Of a stretch of DNA of 30,033 bases, positions 7,920-16,397 are shown one piece after another. This DNA comes from CBDULX01 sp965368175 (GTDB lineage: Bacteria > Pseudomonadota > Gammaproteobacteria > SZUA-229). The position numbers and the translations under genes were made by a program. The notes under the pieces were generated by a model that saw only the letters and a list, made by a program, of their open reading frames with translations, was not told the DNA's origin and searched no databases. Positions within the stretch are counted from its first letter, which is position 1. Every line of letters starts with the position of its first letter. Location of the stretch: assembly GCA_965368175.1 (NCBI GenBank), contig CBDULX010000012.1, forward strand, positions 1 through 30,033, in the 5' to 3' direction.

Positions 7920-8995
7920 ATATTGACATGACAAATATATTCCTTGTCAAATCTCCGTTACAACTTTTAAATGCTATCGAGGCAAAATATCATTTTAAAT
8001 TAGATGAAGATGATAGTGTGCTTATTATCATGGGAGATAGTAAAAGTCGTACACAAATAATTAATCTCGCAAAAATGCATAATCAATGGGCAAATATCAT
8101 ACTATTGAATGCTGTAGATCTGTTTTTAGGAAATCCCTATAAAAATCCTAAAGAAGAATTTAGTAGTAGGGTGCCATTATTTAGAAGTTCATTTTTTAAT
8201 ATATGGCGAATTAACAGGCTAGCGAAATATGTCGAACATGTAAATAATATTTTTGTGGGTGATATTAATTATGTTTATATGCGTCATTTTTTGAACATAA
8301 CACCTCATGAAAAGACGGTTTTACTGGATGATGGAACAGCTACTATTGATGTTGCCAGGAAAAGAAGAGAAGGAGAAATAGGCTCAAAACCAAAATTAAG
8401 TAAAAAACTTAAACTAGCAGCAAAAACAACTTTGCAGGGATTGAAAGATCAACACCCACAGGAGGTGTGCTTTTTTTCAACATATGATGTTGTTGGTAAT
8501 GAGCGAGATGAAGCGATAAAAAATAATTTCGAATATCTGCGAAGTCAAAGTTGTAATGTTGAAAAAATTGATACTATCTATTTTTTGGGTTCCCCTTTAT
8601 ATGAGGGAGATGTTATGACGAAAGATCAGTATTTAACTCATGTGAAACGAGTTGTCGATTATTTTAAGGGGCAATCGTTTTTATATGTAGCACATCGCAG
8701 GGAGGATAAGGATAAGCTTGAGCAGATTAAAAATGCTTTAAATATTGAAGTTTGTTTTTTTGATTATCCTATTGAGTACCAACTAGCTATGGTTGGGCCG
8801 AGACCGGCTATATTGGCATCTTTTGTTTCATCGGCATTGGATAACCTGAGGCTGATAATGGGTGATCAATTGAAGATTATTTCTTTTAGCCTTACTAAGG
8901 GCACATATAAATATCAAGATCGGGTTGATTCGATTTATGCATATTATGAAGCAAATCTGAGTGACTATTTTTTATTGGTATCACTTGAAAAATAA
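7916..8995 (+). CDS. Polysialyltransferase/GT52-like glycosyltransferase
   Basis: A 359-residue protein that resembles the alpha-2,8-polysialyltransferase (POLYST) and GT52 families. It opens with NIFLVKSPLQLLNAIEA, contains LLDDGTATI at about 136-144, and has a later histidine in YVAHRRED near residue 257, matching the acidic-G and histidine motifs of these transferases. Placed after pseI, it is a candidate for transferring the activated nonulosonic acid to a glycan or protein acceptor. The acceptor is not visible. The start is uncertain: TTG 7916 overlaps the pseI stop (TTGA), and ATG 7928 is an alternative. Codon use is AT-rich, like the rest of the cluster. It is the last gene of the cluster. 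Confidence 0.75.
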   Translation: MNIDMTNIFLVKSPLQLLNAIEAKYHFKLDEDDSVLIIMGDSKSRTQIINLAKMHNQWANIILLNAVDLFLGNPYKNPKEEFSSRVPLFRSSFFNIWRINRLAKYVEHVNNIFVGDINYVYMRHFLNITPHEKTVLLDDGTATIDVARKRREGEIGSKPKLSKKLKLAAKTTLQGLKDQHPQEVCFFSTYDVVGNERDEAIKNNFEYLRSQSCNVEKIDTIYFLGSPLYEGDVMTKDQYLTHVKRVVDYFKGQSFLYVAHRREDKDKLEQIKNALNIEVCFFDYPIEYQLAMVGPRPAILASFVSSALDNLRLIMGDQLKIISFSLTKGTYKYQDRVDSIYAYYEANLSDYFLLVSLEK

Positions 8996-9539
8996 TCATT
9001 ATTAGAGTTAATAATATTTATAATTTCAACAATCATCATGGCAATATTTAAAAAGCTCTGTATTGTTACACTTCAGACTGCAATAATTCAGGGTTGAGAT
9101 TGGGTAAATATCATCTCTTAATACAATGAAAATAACATTATATCGTTTGTCTGCTAGTCCTGCTGCAAGGTGCACTGGTGACGTGAGCTTAATTGCCCTG
9201 ACGTTATACTATAGATATCATTCATGCTCATAGTTATCATGATTCCAGTAATACGGATAAACGCTGGTTTCCCGCACCTGTATACACTAGATAATCAAGC
9301 TATCCTAAAAAGATCCTATAAATTTTGTTAAATATTTAGCCATGGTATACAGGCTAAATTGAAAATATATTGATATTTAATATCTTTTACACCAGCATTT
9401 CTGTATAGTATGCGGCCAATCAGGCACCTGCTTGATTACTGACGCGTTCTAGCCCTGTTCAATAAATCAAGGTTGGTGACGTATTTGCCTTCTTTGAATT
9501 TGTATAGCCTGATTATTGTCAGGTGTGGGGTAGTATAGT
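8996..9539. other. AT-rich intergenic region and rhlE leader
   Basis: About 540 bases separate the glycan cluster from rhlE. No ORF worth naming is present. There is an imperfect hairpin at 9417-9436 (AATCAGGC, loop ACCT, GCTTGATT; one mismatch) about 100 bases before the rhlE start. The last 20 bases contain the GGTGTGGGG ribosome binding region. Several weak TATA-like hexamers occur, but none is paired with a convincing -35 box. I saw no clear intrinsic terminator for the glycan operon. Confidence 0.5.
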
Positions 9540-10829
9540 TTGTCATTCCAAAATTTTAATCTTCATCCAAAACTGATTAAAGCGATTGAAGAGTGTGGTT
9601 TCAAGTCACCCTCTGATATCCAGAATAAATCAATTCCTGTAGTTCTCCAGGGAAAAGACCTTATGGCCTCAGCGCCTACTGGCACAGGAAAAACCGCAGC
9701 CTTTGTTCTGCCTGCTCTGCAGCGTTTGCATGAGTCAGATAAGAATAAGCCGGCTCAACATGGCCCCAGAGTACTGGTACTGACACCTACCCGGGAACTG
9801 GCCAAGCAGGTAGCCGATAATATTTATCTGTTCACAAAGCATATGCAGATGCGCTCCAGCTCCATCGTGGGTGGCGCACCTTATCCTCCTCAGATCCGTG
9901 TTTTAAAGCAGAATCTTGATCTGCTGGTGGCCACACCCGGTCGTTTGATCGACCATATTGAAGCGGGTCGTATTGATTTCAGCAATCTGGAAATGCTGAT
10001 TCTGGATGAAGCTGACCGCATGCTGGACATGGGTTTTCTGGATGATGTGAAACGAGTCGTCAAGTTAACGCCCAGTACTCGCCAGACACTGTTGTTCTCT
10101 GCCACTCTGGAAGGTGAGATTCGTAAAGTAGCGCAACAGGTGCTGAAGAATCCGGTTCAGGTTCAGATTGCCGGTAATCGCTTCAAGCATGACTCTATTA
10201 CTCAGAAACTTCATCAGGCTGATGATTTCAGGCACAAACACGCACTGTTATCTGAAGTTCTGGCTGACAAGGAGATGAATCAGGCCATTATATTTACAGC
10301 TACCAAACGAGGGGCTGAGCAGCTGGCTGTTAAGCTGAAAGATGAGGGGCATCGTTGTGCCGCATTGCATGGTGATATGCGCCAGAGCCAGCGTCGGCGG
10401 ACTATTGATCAGCTGTCTGGCAATCGTCTGAAAGTACTGGTTGCGACGGATGTGGCAGCTCGTGGCCTGGATATCAAGGGTATCAGTCATGTTGTCAATT
10501 TTGATCTGCCGATGCAGGCAGAAGATTATATCCATCGTATCGGCCGTACCGGTCGTGCTGGCGCTACCGGCACAGCTGTTTCTCTGGTTGGTCCTCAGGA
10601 CTGGGCGTATCTGTCCCGTATCGAAAAGTTGATCGAGTCGAAGCTGGATCTTTCGATATTACCCGGGCTGGAGCCTAAAAAACCACGCCCTAACGTCAGT
10701 AATAATTCGGATAAGAGCCGTCGCAAGCCCAACATTCGTTTCAAGAAAAAAAGTTACGGTAACCGCCAGGCAGGTTCGAAACCTGCGGGTTCCAGCTTTA
10801 GCCGTCGTAAAAATCGGGAAGCTGCCTGA
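9540..10829 (+). CDS. rhlE: RhlE-type ATP-dependent DEAD-box RNA helicase
   Basis: An RNA helicase that unwinds short duplexes and remodels RNPs, active in ribosome maturation and RNA decay. At 429 residues it is of normal length. The Q motif precedes Walker A APTGTGKT (45-52). PTRELA, DEAD (156-159), SAT (187-189), ARGLD and HRIGRTGR follow in order. The C-terminus from about 375 is basic and low in complexity (K, R, N, S rich), as in RhlE tails that bind RNA. The start is TTG at 9540, preceded by GGTGTGGGG 9 bases away. It gives MSFQNFNLHP, which aligns with the E. coli RhlE N-terminus, and no ATG lies nearby. The TTG start and long leader may keep expression low or conditional. Confidence 0.93.
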   Translation: MSFQNFNLHPKLIKAIEECGFKSPSDIQNKSIPVVLQGKDLMASAPTGTGKTAAFVLPALQRLHESDKNKPAQHGPRVLVLTPTRELAKQVADNIYLFTKHMQMRSSSIVGGAPYPPQIRVLKQNLDLLVATPGRLIDHIEAGRIDFSNLEMLILDEADRMLDMGFLDDVKRVVKLTPSTRQTLLFSATLEGEIRKVAQQVLKNPVQVQIAGNRFKHDSITQKLHQADDFRHKHALLSEVLADKEMNQAIIFTATKRGAEQLAVKLKDEGHRCAALHGDMRQSQRRRTIDQLSGNRLKVLVATDVAARGLDIKGISHVVNFDLPMQAEDYIHRIGRTGRAGATGTAVSLVGPQDWAYLSRIEKLIESKLDLSILPGLEPKKPRPNVSNNSDKSRRKPNIRFKKKSYGNRQAGSKPAGSSFSRRKNREAA

Positions 10830-10929
10830 TTAATTACCCCTGCAATATGAGATTCTTGTTGTATCTCATCAGGACGCAGGTTTAGTCGGTAGCGCTGTAG
10901 GGTAGCGGATAAGAAATTTCTGCTGTATT

Positions 10930-10962
10930 ACCTGCTCTTGAGTCAGTAAATCAAGGGCAGGT
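10930..10962. terminator. Stem-loop between convergent rhlE and spoVR
   Basis: Arms ACCTGCTCTTGA and TCAAGGGCAGGT form a 12-position stem with one G-T position and a 9-base loop. It lies between the convergent ends of rhlE and spoVR. No T-run follows on either strand, so an intrinsic terminator is uncertain. It could instead protect 3' ends. A second small hairpin (ATGAGAT/ATCTCAT) lies at about 10848-10869. Confidence 0.4.
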
Positions 10963-11070
10963 GGATTTATACTGGGTGGGTGCTGCATCTTTCCGTTTCT
11001 GGTTTTGCTTCATCCAGGGAACAGCTGATTAAGTCTGGACGCTTTAAGCCAGTATAAAACAATCATAACT

Positions 11071-12558
11071 TTAGCTAGTGATTTGCTGGGCCAGGGTGCC
11101 ATCGGCAGAAACTGTTTCCAGCCGTACTTTGAAACCCCATAATCGTGCGACGTGTTTCAACACGTCCCTGGCGCTTTTGTCCAGTGGCATACTGTTATAT
11201 TGGGTATGCCGCAGGGTCAGTGAGCGATCGCCTTTGAGATCTACATTATAAACCTGTATGTTGGGCTCAATGCTGCCCAGATTGTACTGTTCCGACAGGG
11301 CCTGTCGAATATACTGATACCCATCATCATCATGTATGGCGGTTACTTCAATGGCTTTATTGTGGTTATCATCCAGTATCGAGAACAGTTTAAAGTCGCG
11401 GATTAATTTCGGTGATAGATACTGACTGATGAAGCTCTCATCCTTAAAATTTCGCATGGCAAAATCAAGTGTTTGTTGCCAGTCACTACCGGCAATTTCA
11501 GGGAACCAGCGCTGGTCTTCCAGTTCTGGATTTTCACAGATACGTCGGATATCGGTCATCATGCTATAACCCAGTGCATAAGGGTTGATGCCGTTGTAAT
11601 AAGGACTGTCGAAGGCTGGCTGATACACAACATTGGTGTGTGATTGCAGGAACTCGATCATAGAGCCTTCATTGACCAGGCCTTCATCGTACATTCTGTT
11701 AAGAATAGTGTAATGCCAGAAACAGGCCCAGCCTTCATTCATTACCTGGGTTTGGCGCTGAGGGTAAAAATATTGAGCGATTTTTCGAACTATGCGTACA
11801 ATTTCCCGTTGCCAGGGTTCGAGTAATGGGGCATTTTTTTCAATGAAATATAGAATATTTTCCTGAGGTTCCTCTGGAAAGCGTTTCTGGACATTCTTTT
11901 TTTCAGTTCCGTCTTTTACTGGAATGGTTTTCCATAATTCATTGACCTGGGATTGTTGATATTCCTCACGTTCCTGCTGTTTGGCCTGTTCTTCCTGCAG
12001 AGAGAGCTTAGCGGGTCGCTTGTAACGGTCGACGCCATAATTTTTCAGCGCATGACAGGAATCGAGTATAGCTTCAACGGCTTCTTCGCCATAACGCTCT
12101 TCACATTGAGCAACATAGTTTTTGGCAAACAGCAGGTAATCAATGATGGAGTCGGCATTGGTCCAGGTGGTAAATAAATAATTATTTTTAAAGAAAGAAT
12201 TATGACCATAGGCAGCATGGGCGATCACCAGTGCTTGCATGGTCATGGTGTTTTCTTCCATCAGGTAAGCAATGCAAGGATCGGAGTTGATCACTATTTC
12301 ATAGGCTAGTCCCATCTGTCCCCGTTTATAACGTTTTTCATTTCGTAAAAATTCTTTGCCAAATGACCAGTGAGTATAACCTACAGGCATACCTGCTGAG
12401 GCATAGGCATCCATCATCTGTTCTGCTGTAATAATTTCCAGTTGAACAGGGTAGGTATCAAGTCCAAAGTCACCCGCGATACGACCGATTTCCTTATGAT
12501 AGATATCTATCAGTTCAAAGGTCCAGTCTGCTGTCTCCGATAACAGTTTGTGATTCAT
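11071..12558 (-). CDS. SpoVR family protein (YcgB-like)
   Basis: A 495-residue member of the SpoVR/YcgB family, whose biochemical role is unknown. SpoVR was named from spore cortex formation in Bacillus, and in proteobacteria it is linked to stationary-phase and starvation responses. Family segments include the tryptophan-rich N-terminus (ADWTFELIDIYHKEIGRIA), GYTHWSFGKEF, and the histidine-rich HAAYGHNSFFKNNYLF. MNEGWACFWHYT resembles a zinc-site-like E/H arrangement, followed by NPYALGY. It is the third gene of prkA-yeaH-spoVR and overlaps yeaH by 4 bases, so it is translationally coupled. Confidence 0.92.
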   Translation of the reverse strand: MNHKLLSETADWTFELIDIYHKEIGRIAGDFGLDTYPVQLEIITAEQMMDAYASAGMPVGYTHWSFGKEFLRNEKRYKRGQMGLAYEIVINSDPCIAYLMEENTMTMQALVIAHAAYGHNSFFKNNYLFTTWTNADSIIDYLLFAKNYVAQCEERYGEEAVEAILDSCHALKNYGVDRYKRPAKLSLQEEQAKQQEREEYQQSQVNELWKTIPVKDGTEKKNVQKRFPEEPQENILYFIEKNAPLLEPWQREIVRIVRKIAQYFYPQRQTQVMNEGWACFWHYTILNRMYDEGLVNEGSMIEFLQSHTNVVYQPAFDSPYYNGINPYALGYSMMTDIRRICENPELEDQRWFPEIAGSDWQQTLDFAMRNFKDESFISQYLSPKLIRDFKLFSILDDNHNKAIEVTAIHDDDGYQYIRQALSEQYNLGSIEPNIQVYNVDLKGDRSLTLRHTQYNSMPLDKSARDVLKHVARLWGFKVRLETVSADGTLAQQITS

Positions 12559-13820
12559 AGGGCATGCTTTTTAAATAGTTTTCGAAAAACCGGGTAAATA
12601 TCAGATGGCTTTTCGATTCGTTTCATGGCGAAATTAGGCCAGTCGTCTTTCAGTTTTGCATATTGCTCCCAAAGATTCTGGTGTGTATCCTGGGTAATTT
12701 CGATATAGGCGTAATATTGCATATAAGGCATGAGTTTCTGGCGCATTAACTGTAGACAGATGTCGGAATCATCATGCCAGTTATCACCGTCTGAGGCCTG
12801 GGCGGCATATATGTTCCACTCAGAAGTAGGGAAACGTTGCTGAATGATTTTGTGCAGTAGTTTAAGTGCGCTCGAGACAACTGTGCCGCCGGTTTCCCTG
12901 GAGTAGAAAAAACTTTGCTCATCTACCTCATTGGCGACAGTATGATGTGAGATGAAGACTACCTGGATCTTTTCATAGGTACGGGTAAGAAATAGATACA
13001 GCAGCATGAAGAAACGTTTAGACATGTCTTTTTCTTCACGGCCCATGGAACCAGAAATATCCATAATACAGAACATCACTGCCTGGGTAGTGGGCTTGGG
13101 TTGCTCGATGCGGTTGTCGTAACGTAAATCAAAGGTATCAATAAAGGGGATGTTTGCAATTTTTTTCTTTAAACGTTGTATTTCCTCCTTTAATTCGACA
13201 ATAACTGCATCATTTTCATTATGTCGTTTTAACAGTTCGCTAAGATTTTGTTCTGCTTCTTCCAGTTGTTCTGCATGGGGGGCGCGCAGTGCAATGCGTC
13301 GTCCCATAGCTCCGCGCAAGGAGCGGATAACATTAATGTTGGAGGGTATACCATCTGATGTATGCCCAGCTCTGACTTTTTTTGTCTCACTAATGGTGGA
13401 AAGTTTGGTCTTAACAAGATTTGGTAGTTCCAGATCTTCAAAGAAAAAATTTAAAAATTCTTCGCGACTTAGTTCGAAGATAAAATCATCCATGCCTTCG
13501 CCAGTATTGGATGCTTCTCCGCCAGAGCCTTCGCCTTCACCACTTTTGGGCCGTGGAATTTTATCTCCCTTTATAAATTCCTTGTTGCCAGGGTGGACGC
13601 GTTCCCTTCTTCCAATTTGGCCATGATGGAAAAAAGGTTCAGAAATATCCTTGCCAGGGATAGATATTTTTTTGCCCTTATCAAGGTCAGTAACACTGCG
13701 TTCACTAATGGCATCTGAGACGGCTTTTTTAATTTGTTGTTTAAAACGACGTATGAACTTTTGCCGATTTACAGCACTTTTATTCTTGCCATTCAGACGT
13801 CGATCAACAATTCGCGACAT
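12555..13820 (-). CDS. yeaH: YeaH, DUF444 VWA-domain protein
   Basis: A cytoplasmic protein of the YeaH/YhbH (DUF444) family that works with the PrkA kinase in starvation responses. Its exact biochemistry is not established. The N-terminal part (DRRLNGKNKSAVNRQKFIRR, then ISEPFFHHG, then HPGN) matches E. coli YeaH closely. A glycine/serine-rich linker covers about residues 95-115, and a predicted coiled coil lies at 185-228. The VWA domain has MIDAS motif DISGSM (D259, S261 and S263 if numbered from ATG 13835). I prefer ATG 13820, because GGAG lies 9 bases upstream and the protein then begins like E. coli YeaH. The longer start at 13835 adds five residues. Confidence 0.92.
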   Translation of the reverse strand: MSRIVDRRLNGKNKSAVNRQKFIRRFKQQIKKAVSDAISERSVTDLDKGKKISIPGKDISEPFFHHGQIGRRERVHPGNKEFIKGDKIPRPKSGEGEGSGGEASNTGEGMDDFIFELSREEFLNFFFEDLELPNLVKTKLSTISETKKVRAGHTSDGIPSNINVIRSLRGAMGRRIALRAPHAEQLEEAEQNLSELLKRHNENDAVIVELKEEIQRLKKKIANIPFIDTFDLRYDNRIEQPKPTTQAVMFCIMDISGSMGREEKDMSKRFFMLLYLFLTRTYEKIQVVFISHHTVANEVDEQSFFYSRETGGTVVSSALKLLHKIIQQRFPTSEWNIYAAQASDGDNWHDDSDICLQLMRQKLMPYMQYYAYIEITQDTHQNLWEQYAKLKDDWPNFAMKRIEKPSDIYPVFRKLFKKHAL

Positions 13821-13838
13821 GCTATGTAGCTCCATCCA

Positions 13839-15761
13839 TCAGGATGATTTGCGAACCCGAAGATACCATTCACTGAGTAAACGAACCTGTTTCTCGGTAT
13901 AGCCTTTTTCTACCATGCGATCGACGAAGTCCTCGTGCTTTTTTTGATCGTCTGGCGATGCTTTGGCATTGAATGAGATAACGGGGAGTAAATCCTCGGT
14001 ACTGGAGAACATTTTTTTCTCGATCACGGTACGCAGTTTTTCATAACTGGTCCAGGTCGGATTTTTACCTTTGTTATTGGCACGGGCTCGTAATACAAAA
14101 TTAACGATTTCATTTCTGAAATCTTTTGGATTACTGATGCCTGCAGGTTTCTCGATCTTTTCCAGTTCTTCGTTTAGTGAATCTCGATGAAACATTTCAC
14201 CAGTTTCAGGGTCTCGGTAATCTGTGTCCTGTATCCAGTAATCGGCATAAGTGACATAGCGGTCAAAAATATTTTGACCATATTCAGAATAGGATTGCAG
14301 ATAGGCCGTCTGGATTTCCTTACCTATAAACTCTATGTAGTTCTGGGTCAGGTAGCCCTTCAGGAATGACAGGTATCTTTCTTCCGTTTCTGCAGGGAAC
14401 TGTTCCCGTTCTATTTGCTGCTCGATAACATAGAATAGATGCACTGGATTGGCAGCCACTTCTGTATGATCGAAATTGAAGACCTTGGAGAGGATTTTGA
14501 AGGCAAAACGGGTAGACAGTCCAGTCATGCCTTCATCGACTCCAGCATAGTCTCTGTATTCCTGGTAAGATTTTGCATGAGGGTCAGTGTCTTTCAGGTT
14601 TTCCCCATCATAAATCCGCATCTTGGAAAATATATTGGAGTTTTCCGGCTCTTTTAATCGTGACAATATCGCAAATTGCGCCATCATCTCCAGTGTGCCC
14701 GGTGCACAGGGGGCAGCGTGTAATGAGCTATTGTGCATGAGTTTTTCATAAATCTTGATTTCTTCAGACACCCGCAGGCAGTAGGGGACTTTTACAATAT
14801 AGATACGATCAAGGAATGCTTCATTATTTTTGTTGTTTTTGAATGCCTGCCATTCCGATTCATTTGAGTGAGCCAGAATAATGCCATCGAAGGGGATAGC
14901 TGGAAATCCCTCGGTACCTTTATAGTTGCCTTCCTGGGTTGCGGTAAGCAGAGGGTGCAACACTTTAATGGGGGCCTTAAACATTTCAACGAATTCAAGC
15001 ATACCCTGATTGGCTCGACATAATCCGCCAGAATAGCTGTAGGCATCAGGGTCGTCCTGGGAGAATTTTTCCAGCATGCGTATGTCCACCTTGCCCACAA
15101 GAGATGAAATGTCCTGATTGTTTTCATCACCGGGTTCAGTTTTGGTGATGGCAATTTGTCTCATTATGGATGGGTGAAGTCGGATGACTTTGAACCTGCT
15201 GATATCGCCATTATATTCATGCAGTCGTTTAGTAGCCCAGGGCGACATAATGCTGTTCAGGTAGCGTTTTGGGATGCCGTATTCGGTTTCCAGTATTTCG
15301 CTGTCTTCAAGCGGATTGAACAGCGACAGAGGGGACTCAAAAACCGGAGAACCTTTGATGGCGTAAAATGGAATTTTTTCCATTAATGATTTCAGCTTTT
15401 CAGCCAGCGATGATTTTCCACCGCCCACTGGTCCTAGTAGATAAAGAATTTGTTTCTTTTCTTCCAGACCCTGTGCCGCATGTTTGAAAAAAGACACAAT
15501 CTGCTCTATCACTTCTTCCATACCATAGAATTCGCGAAATGCCGGGTATACTTTAATCATCTTGTTGGAAAATATACGGCTTAATCGTGGGTCATGATGA
15601 GTGTCTATCATTTCCGGATCGCCTATAGCGGCTAACATGCGCTCGGAAGGGCTGGCATAGGTCAGTGGGTTTTGCTTACAAAGGTCAAGATATTCCTGAA
15701 GAGTGAGCTCTTCTTCCATGGCATCTTCGAATCTGGACGTGTAGTGATCAAAAATTGTCAT
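13839..15761 (-). CDS. prkA: PrkA/YeaG serine protein kinase with AAA+ domain
   Basis: A serine kinase of the PrkA family, active in nitrogen starvation and stationary phase. E. coli yeaG is RpoS-dependent. An AAA+-like ATPase domain is followed by the C-terminal PrkA kinase domain. Walker A GPVGGGKSS lies at residues 110-118, and long stretches are nearly identical to E. coli YeaG (HAAQGLEEKKQILYLLG, KTEPGDENNQDIS, GIILAHSNESEW, AGISNPKDFRNEIVNFVLRA). I chose ATG 15761 (MTIFDHYTSRF, 641 residues), because GGAG and AAAGGA lie just upstream and the E. coli protein begins the same way. An upstream in-frame ATG at 15815 would add 18 residues without similarity. It is the first gene of the operon with yeaH and spoVR. 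Confidence 0.94.
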   Translation of the reverse strand: MTIFDHYTSRFEDAMEEELTLQEYLDLCKQNPLTYASPSERMLAAIGDPEMIDTHHDPRLSRIFSNKMIKVYPAFREFYGMEEVIEQIVSFFKHAAQGLEEKKQILYLLGPVGGGKSSLAEKLKSLMEKIPFYAIKGSPVFESPLSLFNPLEDSEILETEYGIPKRYLNSIMSPWATKRLHEYNGDISRFKVIRLHPSIMRQIAITKTEPGDENNQDISSLVGKVDIRMLEKFSQDDPDAYSYSGGLCRANQGMLEFVEMFKAPIKVLHPLLTATQEGNYKGTEGFPAIPFDGIILAHSNESEWQAFKNNKNNEAFLDRIYIVKVPYCLRVSEEIKIYEKLMHNSSLHAAPCAPGTLEMMAQFAILSRLKEPENSNIFSKMRIYDGENLKDTDPHAKSYQEYRDYAGVDEGMTGLSTRFAFKILSKVFNFDHTEVAANPVHLFYVIEQQIEREQFPAETEERYLSFLKGYLTQNYIEFIGKEIQTAYLQSYSEYGQNIFDRYVTYADYWIQDTDYRDPETGEMFHRDSLNEELEKIEKPAGISNPKDFRNEIVNFVLRARANNKGKNPTWTSYEKLRTVIEKKMFSSTEDLLPVISFNAKASPDDQKKHEDFVDRMVEKGYTEKQVRLLSEWYLRVRKSS

Positions 15762-15762
15762 A

Positions 15763-15773
15763 TCCTTTACTCC
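15763..15773 (-). promoter_or_regulatory. Ribosome binding site fixing the prkA start
   Basis: Read on the minus strand, the bases before ATG 15761 are GGAGTAAAGGAT, giving GGAG at 8 bases and AAAGGA at 1 base from the start codon. No comparable site precedes the longer start at 15815. Confidence 0.6.
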
Positions 15774-15904
15774 ACTATATTCGAGATAATCTGTATATAT
15801 GAAACTATAGACCACCAGACTTTAAAAATTTTCCATAAAAATTTTTTTATTCATTAGTGGTTTAAAATATTGAGGCAAGTTCCAAGCCAGAATTTAATGA
15901 AATT

Positions 15905-15930
15905 AACCTGATTTTTAATCAGGTTTTTAT
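15905..15930 (+). terminator. Orphan intrinsic terminator-like hairpin
   Basis: A perfect 9-bp stem AACCTGATT/AATCAGGTT with a TTT loop, followed on the plus strand by TTTAT. No annotated plus-strand gene lies upstream. It may end a small RNA or stop transcription running antisense into this region. With only four G-C pairs it is a modest terminator. Confidence 0.5.
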
Positions 15931-16397
15931 ATGAATATTAGACTACGTAAGCATACAAAAAGTAGTAACTGAAAAACAATAAAAAATACTTTTTAGCTCA
16001 TAAATGCAGGGGATTAACTCCGGGTTATTTCGATTAACCGGCGGCTCAGGGCCTGTATGGCTTGATCTGCAGGCGCTAGCCTGATCAAAAAAGAGCTAAA
16101 GATTTATTTTATGACTTTGCCCTGATTGCAGATGGAGGAGCTGTAATAAACTCGGTTGCAATAGCTGTTAATGATGTGCCTGGGGAGCCTGTAATCCCCT
16201 GCGGGTCAAACAGAAACAGCATAATTGATCAGAGTGTCAGTAATACTAAATATCCAGCTTACCAGCAGCTCAGATACTGTCTTAATCAGGAAGCACAAGT
16301 AATGGTTTGAATTCCTCATTTTATGAGTCACAATTATATCTAGAAAAAATAAAATCAGAGGGTTGTAGCTATTTCTAATATTTCATCAAGCAGCGGA

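Larger units (their letters stand above)
15762..16397. other. Divergent prkA-ppx intergenic region
   Basis: About 630 bases between the divergent prkA and ppx genes. It must hold both promoters, but I could not assign clear -35/-10 pairs. It contains a terminator-like hairpin on the plus strand (15905-15930) with no gene to end. It also has a 76-codon open stretch (16080-16310) without an ATG start that looks partly coding. The part nearest prkA is very AT-rich. Confidence 0.5.

Noticed and set aside
13150..13626. 158-codon plus-strand ORF antisense to yeaH
   Set aside because: It mirrors the conserved yeaH frame, is rich in serine and proline from the opposite strand's codons, and has no ribosome binding site.
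15763..15815. Longer prkA start at 15815
   Set aside because: The extra 18 residues have no counterpart in E. coli YeaG, and ATG 15761 has the better ribosome binding site.
15672..15857. 61-codon plus-strand ORF overlapping the prkA start
   Set aside because: Mostly antisense to prkA codons and without similarity that I recognise. It is treated as a shadow, although a transcript ending at 15928 could cross it.
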